Source: Bradyrhizobium sp. 195 (GTDB lineage: Bacteria; Pseudomonadota; Alphaproteobacteria; Rhizobiales; Xanthobacteraceae). Taken from it: DNA of 64,000 nucleotides. The translations under genes and the position numbers were made by a program. The notes under the pieces were generated by a model that saw only the letters and a program-made list of their open reading frames with translations, was not told where the DNA came from and made no database searches. Shown piece by piece: positions 42,025 to 50,380 of this stretch (position 1 is its first letter; each line of letters starts with the position of its first letter). The stretch covers positions 5,456,001 through 5,520,000 of the forward strand of contig NZ_CP082161.1 of NCBI RefSeq assembly GCF_023101665.1. Direction: 5' to 3'.

Positions 42025-43572
42025 TTACTCGGCCGCTTCAAGATTGGCGGGTTTGTCGGCCTCGCCCAGCGGCGCGACCGCCGGGCCATTGAGCGCGGTG
42101 CCGTCGGGCGCGAATTGCGACCCGTGACAGGGACAATCCCAACACTGCTCGAGCGAATTCCAGTGCACGACGCAGCCGAGATGGGTGCAGCTGGCCGAGT
42201 GCAGATGCAAACGTCCGCTGCGGTCCCGGCAAGCCGCGATCTTCTTCAGGCCGCTGCGGACAAGCCGCCCCTCGCCGGGCAGCAGCCGTTCGACGCTCGC
42301 GATCTCGCTCGCCGCAAGATACTCCGCAAAATTCTTCAACGGCGTGATGTTCTCGCTGATGAACTCGCCGATGTTCTTCTGAATCTTTCGCGACGGGGCG
42401 TAGATCTCTTCCCACGGGCTCGCGCCCGTCGTGACCAGATCCGTCACCAAGAGGCCGGCGACGAGGCCGTTCGTGATCCCCTGCCCGGAATCGCCGCTGA
42501 CGATGAAGACATGCTCTTCGCCGGGAGCGCGGCCGATGAAGCCGGCGAAATCGACCGGCTCCAGCACCTGGCCGGACCATCGATGAGTGACCTCGCCCAA
42601 AGCCGGCAACCGCTCGCGGGCCCAGCGCTCGAGCGCATCAAGGCGCTGTGCGCCGTCGTTCGCTTCGCCCGATTTGTGATCTTCTCCGCCGATGATCACG
42701 ATATCCTCGTCGGCAGAGTACGGCTGCAGCCGGACATAATGATAGGGATCGAGCGTATCCCAGTAGAGCGCATCGCCCAGCGTGCCGGCCGCAATCTTGG
42801 CGGCGAACGCATAGGTGCGGTAAGGCGCCTGCTTGGTGTGGATCGCCACCTGCACATTGACCGGCGAGTTTGTCGCGACCACCACGTCGGCGGCGTGGAT
42901 CTCGTAGCCTGAGGCGGTCGTCACGACCATCTCGTCATGGCGCTGATGGATGCTCTCGACACAGGTGTCGGCGTAGAGCCGCGCCCCCCGGCGGCCTAGT
43001 GCGTTCGCCAGACCGGCGAGATATTTGCTCGGGTGCAGGCGTGCCTGGCGGGCAAAGCGCAGCGAACGCACCTGGCCCTTGGCATGGAACGGGGTTGGCT
43101 CGATGCAGTTTTCAACGGGAATTCCGAGCTTGCGACAGCAATCCAATTCCGCGTCCAGCTCGGAGGTGGCGGTTTCAGGCGCCTGCACCCAATAACCGTC
43201 GACGCGTTGAAAATCGCAATCGATGTGTTCTGCGCTCTGGATGGCCTTGGCGCGATCGATCGCGGCAGCGACGCTCTGGTAATAGCGTTGCGCGCAGTCA
43301 AGGCCGCGCACCCTCACCAGCGCGTCGTAACCGTCGTCGAGCGCGGTAGCCAGATGCGCCGTGGTGCGCGCCGTCATCCCGCTGCCGATGCCGCCGCGGT
43401 CCAGCACCACGACCGAGCGTCCATGGCTCGCAAGCTCGTAGGCGACCGACAGCCCGGCAATTCCGGAGCCGACGACGACGACGTCTGTACTCAACGTCCC
43501 GGATAGCGCCGGCGCATCGGCAACCGAAACATCCATCCAGAGCGATCGGGTGTGCTCATCCCGTACATTCAT
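42025..43572 (-). CDS. FAD-dependent oxidoreductase with C-terminal Rieske domain
   Basis: A 515-residue fusion. The N-terminal part is a DAO-type FAD oxidoreductase: VVVVGSGIAGLSVAYELA is the dinucleotide-binding motif, and GDSGQGITNGLVAG holds a C-terminal FAD motif. The last about 75 residues are a Rieske [2Fe-2S] domain with SCTHLGCVVHW and CPCHGSQFAPDG. Such fusions are known; they may pass electrons from an amine or acid donor to another protein. GAGGAG precedes ATG 43572. It is flanked by two related hairpins. Substrate unknown. Confidence 0.88.
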   Translation of the reverse strand: MNVRDEHTRSLWMDVSVADAPALSGTLSTDVVVVGSGIAGLSVAYELASHGRSVVVLDRGGIGSGMTARTTAHLATALDDGYDALVRVRGLDCAQRYYQSVAAAIDRAKAIQSAEHIDCDFQRVDGYWVQAPETATSELDAELDCCRKLGIPVENCIEPTPFHAKGQVRSLRFARQARLHPSKYLAGLANALGRRGARLYADTCVESIHQRHDEMVVTTASGYEIHAADVVVATNSPVNVQVAIHTKQAPYRTYAFAAKIAAGTLGDALYWDTLDPYHYVRLQPYSADEDIVIIGGEDHKSGEANDGAQRLDALERWARERLPALGEVTHRWSGQVLEPVDFAGFIGRAPGEEHVFIVSGDSGQGITNGLVAGLLVTDLVTTGASPWEEIYAPSRKIQKNIGEFISENITPLKNFAEYLAASEIASVERLLPGEGRLVRSGLKKIAACRDRSGRLHLHSASCTHLGCVVHWNSLEQCWDCPCHGSQFAPDGTALNGPAVAPLGEADKPANLEAAE

Positions 43573-43707
43573 GGCAGTGCTCCTCGACACAGCAAACGAG
43601 GCGACAGGATGAGAGTTCCTATCAGCCGCTGCCGAGCGACACTTCATTGCAATAGATCGGTCGTCACAAGAGAACCAGTTGCGCGCCGCGGTCAGATTCC
43701 CTTGCGC

Positions 43708-43760
43708 AGACCGGTTCGCGCGGCCAGGCTTCCCTCAAAGCCGGGCCGGAACTCTTCTGG
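43708..43760. repeat. Second copy of the AGACCGG-hairpin element
   Basis: AGACCGGTTCGCGCG (43708-43722) is followed by a stem-loop-like GCCAGGCTT and AAGCCGGGC and then CGGAACTCTTCTGGG, which mirrors the order of AGACCGGTTCGCGCG, terminator stem and AACTTTTTTGGGG at 41959-42015. The stem is worse and the T-run is broken here. It lies on the other side of the FAD-Rieske gene. Confidence 0.5.
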
Positions 43761-43769
43761 GATGCGCGA

Positions 43770-45374
43770 TCAGTCCTGCTGCGTCTGCCGCGACCACGGC
43801 ACGCGCGCGCCGGTGAAATCGCGCCAGGTGCTTCGCAAGACGGGCTGCACGCCGACGGAGGCCCGCGCCTGCCAGCCGGCAATCGCCGCCGCGGCAATGG
43901 CGCTGCCGGGCTCGGCATCGAGCCCCTCGAGCAGCGATGTCGTGACCGCCATGTCGTTGAAGGCGCCGAGCTCTTCCTGCAGATCGGCAAGCCGGCGCGA
44001 GAACCGCCGCGTGGACTTGCGGTCCTCATACAGCGGTAGCAGGAATTCGCCGAGATAGCGCAGCCGCTTGGTCGCGAGCCGAACCCTGTGCAGCTGCGGG
44101 GTCGTGAGCGACTTGAAGCGGCGGCCGCGCTTGAGCACCTTCGCGTATTGCTCCGACAGGATGCGCTGCGCGAAGTTGACGGCGGGCTCGCCGAGCTGGC
44201 CGAGATCTTCGGCGGCAACATCGTTGCGCCATCCCCGCGTCTCGATCCAGTGACCGAGGCCGATCAGGAACACGGCGCAGCGGCGATCGTCGAGCGCATG
44301 ATGCGCCCTGCGATAGGCATCGGATTGGCCCGTGGCCGCAGCCCGGCCGAGGGCATCGAAGCCTGCGACCGCAGGACAGGCTTTTGCGATCGTCGGCAGG
44401 GTCTCAAGCCGGAAGACATCCCAGTCGCGCGCAGCGGACAACTCTTGCGCCAGCCATTTTGCTTCCGACCGCAGTGCATCGAGATTACTGAGCGCGCCGA
44501 CCGATTGCATCAGATCGAGCGCCGATCTCAGCCGGCGCAGCGAGACGCGCAGCTGATGCACGCCTTCCGGATTGCGGCCATCCTCGGCCGCCGGCCGCGA
44601 CTGCAGCAGATGAAGGAAGCAGGAGCGCAGGATGGTCGCGAAGGCTTCATCGAGCGTGACCGACGGATCGAGGCGAAGTTTTCGCGGACGACGCGCCGCC
44701 GGCGCCCGGTCGGCGGCAAGGTCGAAGCCCCGCGCCGACTTGCTGCGGATCGACGGCTTCACCGCCCCCTGCTCCGCAAGCAGCAAGGCGACCTCATAGA
44801 TCGTGCTCGCGCTGCCGCTCTTGAGTTCGAGCTCGATCTCGCTCACCGGCAGCGAGCGATCGCCGGCCGTCAGCTCGCCCTGGTCGAACGCGACTTCAAC
44901 CGTGCCGGTCGGCAGGTCGATCATCCGCGCGTGGCGATGGACGTCGGCGGTGAAGACGGCCTCGAGCGGATGCGCTTCGAGGGAGCTGCGAAGCTTCTCC
45001 GGAATGAAGGGCATCGCCAGCGCGAGATCGGGCGCAAGCGACGGCACGTTCGCCTCCCACTCGCCACGGCGGAGCGGATCGTCAGCAACCTCGGTCTTCA
45101 CGGTCTGCACGAAGCGCGTACCGCTCTGGCGCACGCGCAGGCTGAGGCCATTGCGCCGAAGTGCGCGTTCCGGTGTGTCGTAGTAGACCGACTTGAGATG
45201 TTTTCGCGAGCCCTTGTTGCGCGCGTGCGCCGCAATGACAGGCGCGGCGTTGAAATGCGCCATACGATCGGCATCGACGATGAGCTTGAGCTCGATTTCG
45301 CCGGCAGGCCGTGCGGCCACGGTCGACTGCGTTGGCGCGAGGATCGCGTCTTGCGATGGCGTCTGATCACTCAC
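43770..45374 (-). CDS. CYTH-CHAD domain protein
   Basis: A 534-residue protein with an N-terminal CYTH domain (about 25-215, ExExK motif EIELK at 26-30) and a C-terminal CHAD domain (about 245-530) rich in conserved His and Arg. CHAD domains bind polyphosphate and locate to polyphosphate granules; CYTH/TTM enzymes act on triphosphate or polyphosphate chains. I chose GTG 45374 (GAGGG ahead). An ATG at 45524 would begin only 10 bp from a perfect Pho box and so upstream of the expected transcription start. The gene is likely part of the phosphate-starvation response. Confidence 0.87.
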   Translation of the reverse strand: MSDQTPSQDAILAPTQSTVAARPAGEIELKLIVDADRMAHFNAAPVIAAHARNKGSRKHLKSVYYDTPERALRRNGLSLRVRQSGTRFVQTVKTEVADDPLRRGEWEANVPSLAPDLALAMPFIPEKLRSSLEAHPLEAVFTADVHRHARMIDLPTGTVEVAFDQGELTAGDRSLPVSEIELELKSGSASTIYEVALLLAEQGAVKPSIRSKSARGFDLAADRAPAARRPRKLRLDPSVTLDEAFATILRSCFLHLLQSRPAAEDGRNPEGVHQLRVSLRRLRSALDLMQSVGALSNLDALRSEAKWLAQELSAARDWDVFRLETLPTIAKACPAVAGFDALGRAAATGQSDAYRRAHHALDDRRCAVFLIGLGHWIETRGWRNDVAAEDLGQLGEPAVNFAQRILSEQYAKVLKRGRRFKSLTTPQLHRVRLATKRLRYLGEFLLPLYEDRKSTRRFSRRLADLQEELGAFNDMAVTTSLLEGLDAEPGSAIAAAAIAGWQARASVGVQPVLRSTWRDFTGARVPWSRQTQQD

Positions 45375-45534
45375 AGCGCCCTCGACGTTCGCGGGTTCCG
45401 CGCCGTCCTCAATTTGCCTCAGGAAGCCGGCGGCGACTTGCGTTCTCTTGTTGTCCTTTGGGGCAGGATTCCCATCGGGCGCGCCCGGGGTCTTGCGAGC
45501 CGGCGTAGCATCTGACTTTAGCATTTACGGTAAC

Positions 45535-45552
45535 ATGACAGTTCGATGACAG
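45535..45552 (-). promoter_or_regulatory. Perfect Pho box
   Basis: On the minus strand, CTGTCAT-CGAA-CTGTCAT matches the PhoB box (two 7-bp CTGTCAT direct repeats spaced 4 bp) exactly. It faces the CYTH-CHAD gene. A -10-like TGCTAAAG lies about 12 bp downstream, so transcription would start near 45515, inside the upstream in-frame extension, which supports the later translation start. Confidence 0.75.
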
Positions 45553-45951
45553 AGCGACAGCATATAGCCGGAGCCGCAAGCAAAGAACAGTCGTTACGTC
45601 GCACGCGTGATCCGTGCATACGACGCGCGCAACACTACCGAGGTTTGTCACAATCCAGCGACGTGGCGACTCAAATTGCAGCCGGTCCGGCAAGCGATCG
45701 AATCGATGGCGAATCCCGCAGCTCCCGAAACTGAGATGTACGCACCAGCGGGCTTCGCTCAAGGCCGAAGAAATTCTTTCTGGTTCTGTAGGGGCTTAGA
45801 AGCCAGGTCCGATGACGGGGCGGAGTTTGTGACAAGTCCGATGCAACCCCGTCATCCCGGAGATCGCAACGGTTGGCGTCGCAAAAGACGGTTCCCAACA
45901 AATCGGACCGGAAGCGCTTCGCTTTCGACGGATCGGGCGCGCGGACGCGCA
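45553..45951. other. Gene-free spacer between divergently read control region and amidohydrolase
   Basis: About 400 bp without a convincing gene. It has lower GC, scattered short frames of poor codon usage, and no repeat-family member. The 3' end of the amidohydrolase gene lies at 45952. Confidence 0.5.
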
Positions 45952-47484
45952 TCAGTGTGCCAGCGTGTTCTTGTAAATCCTGCCGTTTTTCATGATCACC
46001 ACAAAATTCTTCGCGGGATCCTCGACAACTCTGATGTTGTCGAGCGGATTGCCGTCGATCAGCAGGAGATCGGCCAGCGCGCCTTCTTCCACCACGCCGA
46101 GCCGGCCGGGGTAAGGATTTCGCGCGCCCGACAGGCTCAGCAGTTCGGCATTGGCCGACGTTGCCATGGTCAGCGCTTCGGCCGGCGTGTACCAGCGCGT
46201 CAATGCGGCAAGCATCGCGCCCTGAGTATCCGCCAGCGCCTTCGAAAACAGAATGTCGGTTCCGAACGCTGTTTTGATGCCGTACTTCTTCACCAAGGCA
46301 TAGACGCGGTCGGTGCCGGTAACCACCTGCCGCATCTTGTCCTGCTCGGCGGGGCCGAGCGCCGCCGCAGCGGAGAGATCGAGAAACGGTTGCGTGCTCA
46401 GCCAGATGCCCTTCTCAGCCATCAGCCTCGCGCTCGCCTCGTCCATGAGATGACCGTGCTCGATACATCGGACGCCGGCTGCGATCGAGCGCTGGATCGC
46501 AACCGGCGTGTAGGCGTGGGTCGCGACATAAGTCCCCCAATTGTCGGCAGCTTCGACGGCGGCGCGCAACTCCGGCTCGGTGAAGGTGGAGACATCGAGC
46601 GGGCTGAACGGCGAAGCGACGCCGCCGCCCGCAGTGAGCTTGACCTGCGAAGCGCCCTGCATGAGCTGCTCGCGCGCGCGCACCCGGACCTCGTCGGGAC
46701 TGTCGGCGACCATGCTGCCGCCGATCCGTTCCATGCGGCTGAGCATCCCACCGATCGTGCGCGGCAGGTCCGAAAGCTGGCGGAAGTCGCCATGACCGCT
46801 GGTGATGGTGATCATCGCGCCGGATGGATAGATGCGGGGACCGGCGACGAGGTCCTCGTCGATGGCCTGCTTGAGGCCGAAGCTCGGCCCTCCCATGTCG
46901 CGCACGGTGGTGAAGCCACGCATCAGCGTCGCGGTCGCTTCGCTGGCGGCGAGCAGATTGTTGTATCCGACATCCCCCGCAAGCACGGCCATCGGTGTGG
47001 GCCGCACCAGCATCGCATGCCAATGCGCGTCGATCAGGCCGGGCATCAGCACGCGGCCGCCGCCGTCGATTATTTGAGCGGAGGCGGTCATCTCGCCGGC
47101 CGAGATCTTCTCGATGATCTTGTTCCGGACCAGGACGCTGGATGGCGCGGAGAGCGAGCCACCCTTGCCATCGAATATCCGGACGTTGCGGAACAGGACG
47201 GTGGACTCCTGCTGTGCCGAGGACGGTGACGGCAGGCCCAGGATCGCGCTGGCAAGGCCAAGCACTGCGGCGGCCCGCAAGAGCCCCCTTTGCGCCGTGC
47301 GGCGCAAGGAGCAGCCCACTCGGTACGCGGCGGGCGCGAAACAGACCTGCGAGTTGGTTCCGCCGCGATTTGACTGGAATCGTCGCGGAGCCTCGTCGAC
47401 CAGCAACCCCACCGTCTCAGGACCGGGCCGGCGGCCGGTCGAGACGCAGGCCGTCTCTTGTTCGTCATTCAGAGCACGCGCCAT
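45952..47484 (-). CDS. Exported amidohydrolase-family protein
   Basis: A 510-residue metal-dependent hydrolase of the imidazolonepropionase/prolidase-like amidohydrolase group. LMPGLIDAHWHAMLVRP is the N-terminal metal motif (HxH), and YVATHAYTPVAIQRS, RCIEHGHLMDE and KTAFGTDILFS hold the further His and Asp ligands. It may hydrolyse a cyclic amide or dipeptide. The first residues are a variable N-terminus (start 47484), then a signal-peptide-like LLRAAAVLGLASAILGLPSP; a GTG at 47319 would start directly before it and is a fair alternative. Product periplasmic if so. Confidence 0.85.
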   Translation of the reverse strand: MARALNDEQETACVSTGRRPGPETVGLLVDEAPRRFQSNRGGTNSQVCFAPAAYRVGCSLRRTAQRGLLRAAAVLGLASAILGLPSPSSAQQESTVLFRNVRIFDGKGGSLSAPSSVLVRNKIIEKISAGEMTASAQIIDGGGRVLMPGLIDAHWHAMLVRPTPMAVLAGDVGYNNLLAASEATATLMRGFTTVRDMGGPSFGLKQAIDEDLVAGPRIYPSGAMITITSGHGDFRQLSDLPRTIGGMLSRMERIGGSMVADSPDEVRVRAREQLMQGASQVKLTAGGGVASPFSPLDVSTFTEPELRAAVEAADNWGTYVATHAYTPVAIQRSIAAGVRCIEHGHLMDEASARLMAEKGIWLSTQPFLDLSAAAALGPAEQDKMRQVVTGTDRVYALVKKYGIKTAFGTDILFSKALADTQGAMLAALTRWYTPAEALTMATSANAELLSLSGARNPYPGRLGVVEEGALADLLLIDGNPLDNIRVVEDPAKNFVVIMKNGRIYKNTLAH

Positions 47485-47844
47485 GGCACCACTCCGCAGA
47501 ACGGATTCAACTGTGTCGGCTCCGTTCTAGAACTCGACGTTCCGGCGCCAGTTGATTCCGCAAACTCGAGAAAGTCAATTTGCAACCAAAGAGCGATTCT
47601 GCAGCTCTCCCATACAGCTCCATAAGAGATGCGGCGCGAGCGCGATGCAGCGGGAATATTTGGCACATGTGTAAGCCTCACTGTCGCGCATGAATCGAAC
47701 TCGATTCAAAAACAGACCACGACGAAGATGAAATCAACGCCAGATTGCAATGCGCCTTCGCTGGAGTACGATCATGCAGGGGCTGCGAAGGATCATGGGA
47801 CGGAAGAGAGAAGAACAGCCCCACATCAAGGCATGAGGCGTAAC
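47485..47844. other. Gene-free spacer
   Basis: No convincing gene in 360 bp. It holds the likely promoters of the amidohydrolase and, on the other strand, of the small membrane protein. A long frame reading into the small membrane protein starts here at 47629, but its first 72 codons have poor codon usage and no ribosome-binding site. Confidence 0.5.
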
Positions 47845-48054
47845 ATGGTGGCACAAACGAGTGACGGACATGTCTTTCTGATCAAGAAGCTCGGCGGGCT
47901 CTTCGCAATCATCGTAGGATGCCTGCTGACCGCAATCGGCGTGACCTTCGAATCCGGCGGCACGACCTTCTTTGGCGTTCTCTTCCTGGTGCTTGGCGCT
48001 GGTTTGTTGGTGCTGAAGATCGCCAGACGAAACGAAGGATCTTCATCGTCATAG
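47845..48054 (+). CDS. Small two-pass membrane protein
   Basis: A 69-residue protein with two hydrophobic segments, LGGLFAIIVGCLLTAIGVTF and FFGVLFLVLGAGLLVLKIA, linked by ESGGTT. The ATG at 47845 has GAGG 6 bases ahead. Small membrane proteins of this shape are common in Rhizobiales; function unknown. Confidence 0.6.
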   Translation: MVAQTSDGHVFLIKKLGGLFAIIVGCLLTAIGVTFESGGTTFFGVLFLVLGAGLLVLKIARRNEGSSSS

Positions 48055-48071
48055 GCCGCTATGCGGCTCGC

Positions 48072-48165
48072 TCGCGCCCCAAGCACTTCGGCGAGCCGCA
48101 GCTCGTCAGCGGCCGGATCCTTCAGGAACAGCTCAGCCTCGATCTCGTCCAGATGCGACAGCATC
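48072..48165 (-). pseudogene. Duplicated 3' fragment of the GntR gene
   Basis: These 94 bp are about 96% identical to the last 94 bp of the GntR/FCD gene at 49405-49498 (4 mismatches). It codes for AQMLSHLDEIEAELFLKDPA and on to the C-terminus, but a mismatch has changed the stop codon TGA to CGA. The similarity ends abruptly on the other side of ATGCGACAGCATC. It is a gene remnant. The gap 48055-48386 otherwise holds only the upstream region of the Bug-type gene. Confidence 0.85.
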
Positions 48166-48386
48166 AGAAGACGGCGTGCGTCGCTTCGTGCCTCCGATCA
48201 AGAAAGTGCTTTCGCACTTGCCGAGGCGCTGGGCGAAAAGCAAGGCGCGCGTGCAGCTGACTGAAGTTTGCCATTTCACGGAATGAAACGATTTTTCTAT
48301 TTCTTGACCCTCCCTCCCGCCCGTGTGACACCTCGGTCCGGCGGCCGCCGGCCGCCCAATCACACGAGGAAAAAGGGGGAGCCGAC

Positions 48387-49364
48387 GTGCGGACACCCGC
48401 GAGAATTCTGGTTGCCGCAATTGCATGCATGACGGTGGCTGCGGCTGAAACGGCCTGGGCCGAAGCCTGGCCCACCCGGACAATCAGGATCGTCGTCTCC
48501 ACGCCGGCGGGCGGGATCACTGATGCCTTTGCCCGCGCCTATGGCGACTATATTTCGCAGAAGCTCGGCCAGCCGGTCATTGTCGAAAACAAAACCGGGG
48601 CCAGCGGTGCGCTGGCGGCGCAATCGGTGAAGGATTCGCCGGCGGACGGTTACACGCTGATGTACACGATCTCGTCCACCCTGCTCGGCAACCGGCTGCT
48701 GCTGAAATCGCTGGCCTATGATCCGGACAAGGATTTCTCGATCGTCGCGGTGACGCCTTCCGGGCATCTGCCGTTGGTGGCCCATACGGCGACCGGCGCA
48801 AAGACGCTCGAAGAGTTCGTCGCGTATGCGCGCAGCAACAAGGTCACGGCCGGCTCCTACGGTATCGGCTCGTTCGCGCACATTGCGGTCGCCGAGCTCA
48901 ACCGGCAATTCGGCCTCGACGTTTCCATCGTGCATTACCGCGGCGAAGCGCCGATGTGGCAGGATCTTGCAGCCGGGGTCATCCAGGCGGCGGTCGGCAG
49001 CTATCAGGCCGCGCTCCCGGTCCTCGATACCGGTGTTGGCCGCGCGATTGCCGTGCCCACGCCGGTGCGCATGAAGAAGCTTCCCGAAACCAAAACATTC
49101 GTCGAGCAAGGGGTCACCGGCAATGTCTTCCAGCTCACCAGCTTCACCACGCTGGTGGCGCCCGCCGCTACACCGGCCGACCGGATCGAACTGCTCGCCA
49201 GGCTGATGGTCGAAGGCGGCAAGACGGAGCGTGTGCAGAAGCTGCTCGATGCCTTCGGAGTGGACTCGCCGGCAATGGATCGCGCATCCTCGGTTGCGCT
49301 CTACGAAAAGGAAGGGCCGATCTGGCTCGAATCGATCAAGACTCTCGGATTGGAGCCGCAATAG
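48387..49364 (+). CDS. Bug-family (TctC-type) solute-binding protein
   Basis: A 325-residue periplasmic binding protein of the tripartite tricarboxylate transporter type. The signal peptide is MRTPARILVAAIACMTVAAA with cleavage near TAWA. The mature WPTRTIRIVVSTPAGGITDAF is the family start (WPxRPIRIVVPxxPGGxxD). ENKTGASGALAAQSVKDSPADGYTL is the ligand-site region. No TctA/TctB membrane partners are in the window, so it is an orphan, as are most Bug proteins. GGGGGAG stands 6 bases ahead of the GTG start. It lies between the GntR gene and its duplicated 3' fragment. Confidence 0.88.
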   Translation: MRTPARILVAAIACMTVAAAETAWAEAWPTRTIRIVVSTPAGGITDAFARAYGDYISQKLGQPVIVENKTGASGALAAQSVKDSPADGYTLMYTISSTLLGNRLLLKSLAYDPDKDFSIVAVTPSGHLPLVAHTATGAKTLEEFVAYARSNKVTAGSYGIGSFAHIAVAELNRQFGLDVSIVHYRGEAPMWQDLAAGVIQAAVGSYQAALPVLDTGVGRAIAVPTPVRMKKLPETKTFVEQGVTGNVFQLTSFTTLVAPAATPADRIELLARLMVEGGKTERVQKLLDAFGVDSPAMDRASSVALYEKEGPIWLESIKTLGLEPQ

Positions 49365-49404
49365 TTCTGGTCGCAGCCCTCCCGAAGCGAACGCCTCGTT
49401 GAAC

Positions 49405-50112
49405 TCACGCCCCAAGCACGTCGGCGAGCCGCAGCTCGTCGGCGGCCGGATCCTTCAGGAACAGCTCGGCCTCGATCTCGTCCAGATGCGACAGCATCTG
49501 CGCGCGCGCGGCTTCTCTGTCGCGTTTGCGGATCGCGGCGACGATGCCGGCGTGGTGGTCGGTGCCGCAGGCCGGCGTGTCGTGACGGCGGTAGAGCAGG
49601 ATGATCAGCGAGGAGCGCGCGATCAGCTCCTTCAGGAAGCCGAGATAGATGCTGTGGCCGCTCATCTCGGCAATGAGCCGGTGAAACTCGCCGGAGAGCC
49701 GGACCGAGGCGCGGGCGTCGCCGCGAAGCTCGGCCTCGCGCTCCTCGGCAAGATGCCGCTGGAGGCGATCGAGCCAGGCCGGCGACACCGCGTCACAGGC
49801 ATGATCGACAATGGTGGGCTCGATCAGGCGGCGCGCCTCGAAGACTTCGCGGGCATCGGCGGGCGTCGGCCGCGCGACGAAGGCGCCACGGTTCTTCTCG
49901 ATGTTGACGATGCCCTCGTGCGCGAGCTGCTGGAGCGCAGTGCGAACCAGCGTACGGCTCGCCCCGTAGATCTCGCCGATCTCATCCTCGCCGAGCTTCG
50001 TGCCCGGCAGCAGGCGATGCTCGAGGATCGCCGCGGTCACACCCTCCCGGATGCGGCTGACGCGATCGCTCGCATCGGGCGCGTCGGATTTGGGGCGGGG
50101 CTTGGCGGCCAT
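49405..50112 (-). CDS. GntR-family (FadR/FCD) transcriptional regulator
   Basis: A 235-residue regulator. The winged helix-turn-helix (about 18-85) has EDEIGEIYGASRTLVRTALQQLAHEGIV; the FCD effector domain (about 95-225) has ARRLIEPTIVDHA and EFHRLIAEMSGHSIY with the His/Asp/Asn ligands of the metal site, also HHAGIVAAIRKRD. It would bind a carboxylate effector and repress its target. It is divergent from the ABC/racemase operon (268 bp away), the natural candidate target. ATG 50112 is chosen over a TTG at 50187. The last 94 bp are duplicated at 48072. Confidence 0.9.
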   Translation of the reverse strand: MAAKPRPKSDAPDASDRVSRIREGVTAAILEHRLLPGTKLGEDEIGEIYGASRTLVRTALQQLAHEGIVNIEKNRGAFVARPTPADAREVFEARRLIEPTIVDHACDAVSPAWLDRLQRHLAEEREAELRGDARASVRLSGEFHRLIAEMSGHSIYLGFLKELIARSSLIILLYRRHDTPACGTDHHAGIVAAIRKRDREAARAQMLSHLDEIEAELFLKDPAADELRLADVLGA

Positions 50113-50192
50113 TGGGTCGAGGGGTTGGATTTGAAGGCTCGATCGACGAGGTTCGAATGCGAATGTTAGTCGACGATCTGTATCCAATCATA

Positions 50193-50217
50193 GGCGAAAC
50201 TTTATACAATCTTCGCC
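50193..50217. promoter_or_regulatory. Candidate GntR operator
   Basis: GGCGAA and TTCGCC form 6-bp inverted arms 13 bp apart in the region between the GntR gene and the ABC operon. A partial pair TATACAA resembles GntR-type half sites. Direct repeats around GATCGGATCTG lie nearby at 50251. Either could be the operator. The call is weak. Confidence 0.3.
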
Positions 50218-50380
50218 CATTTTGTGTGCAGATGACCCGCGCGTGGCGGGGAGATCGGATCTGTCGGATTCGATCTAACGATCTGACTCCGCTGCACAGT
50301 TTCGCAATTTGGCCAGCAGGCGAGGCGATTGGCACGGACCTTGCGGAGAGAGCGGCAGCACCGCCCTCCTTGGACACGCC

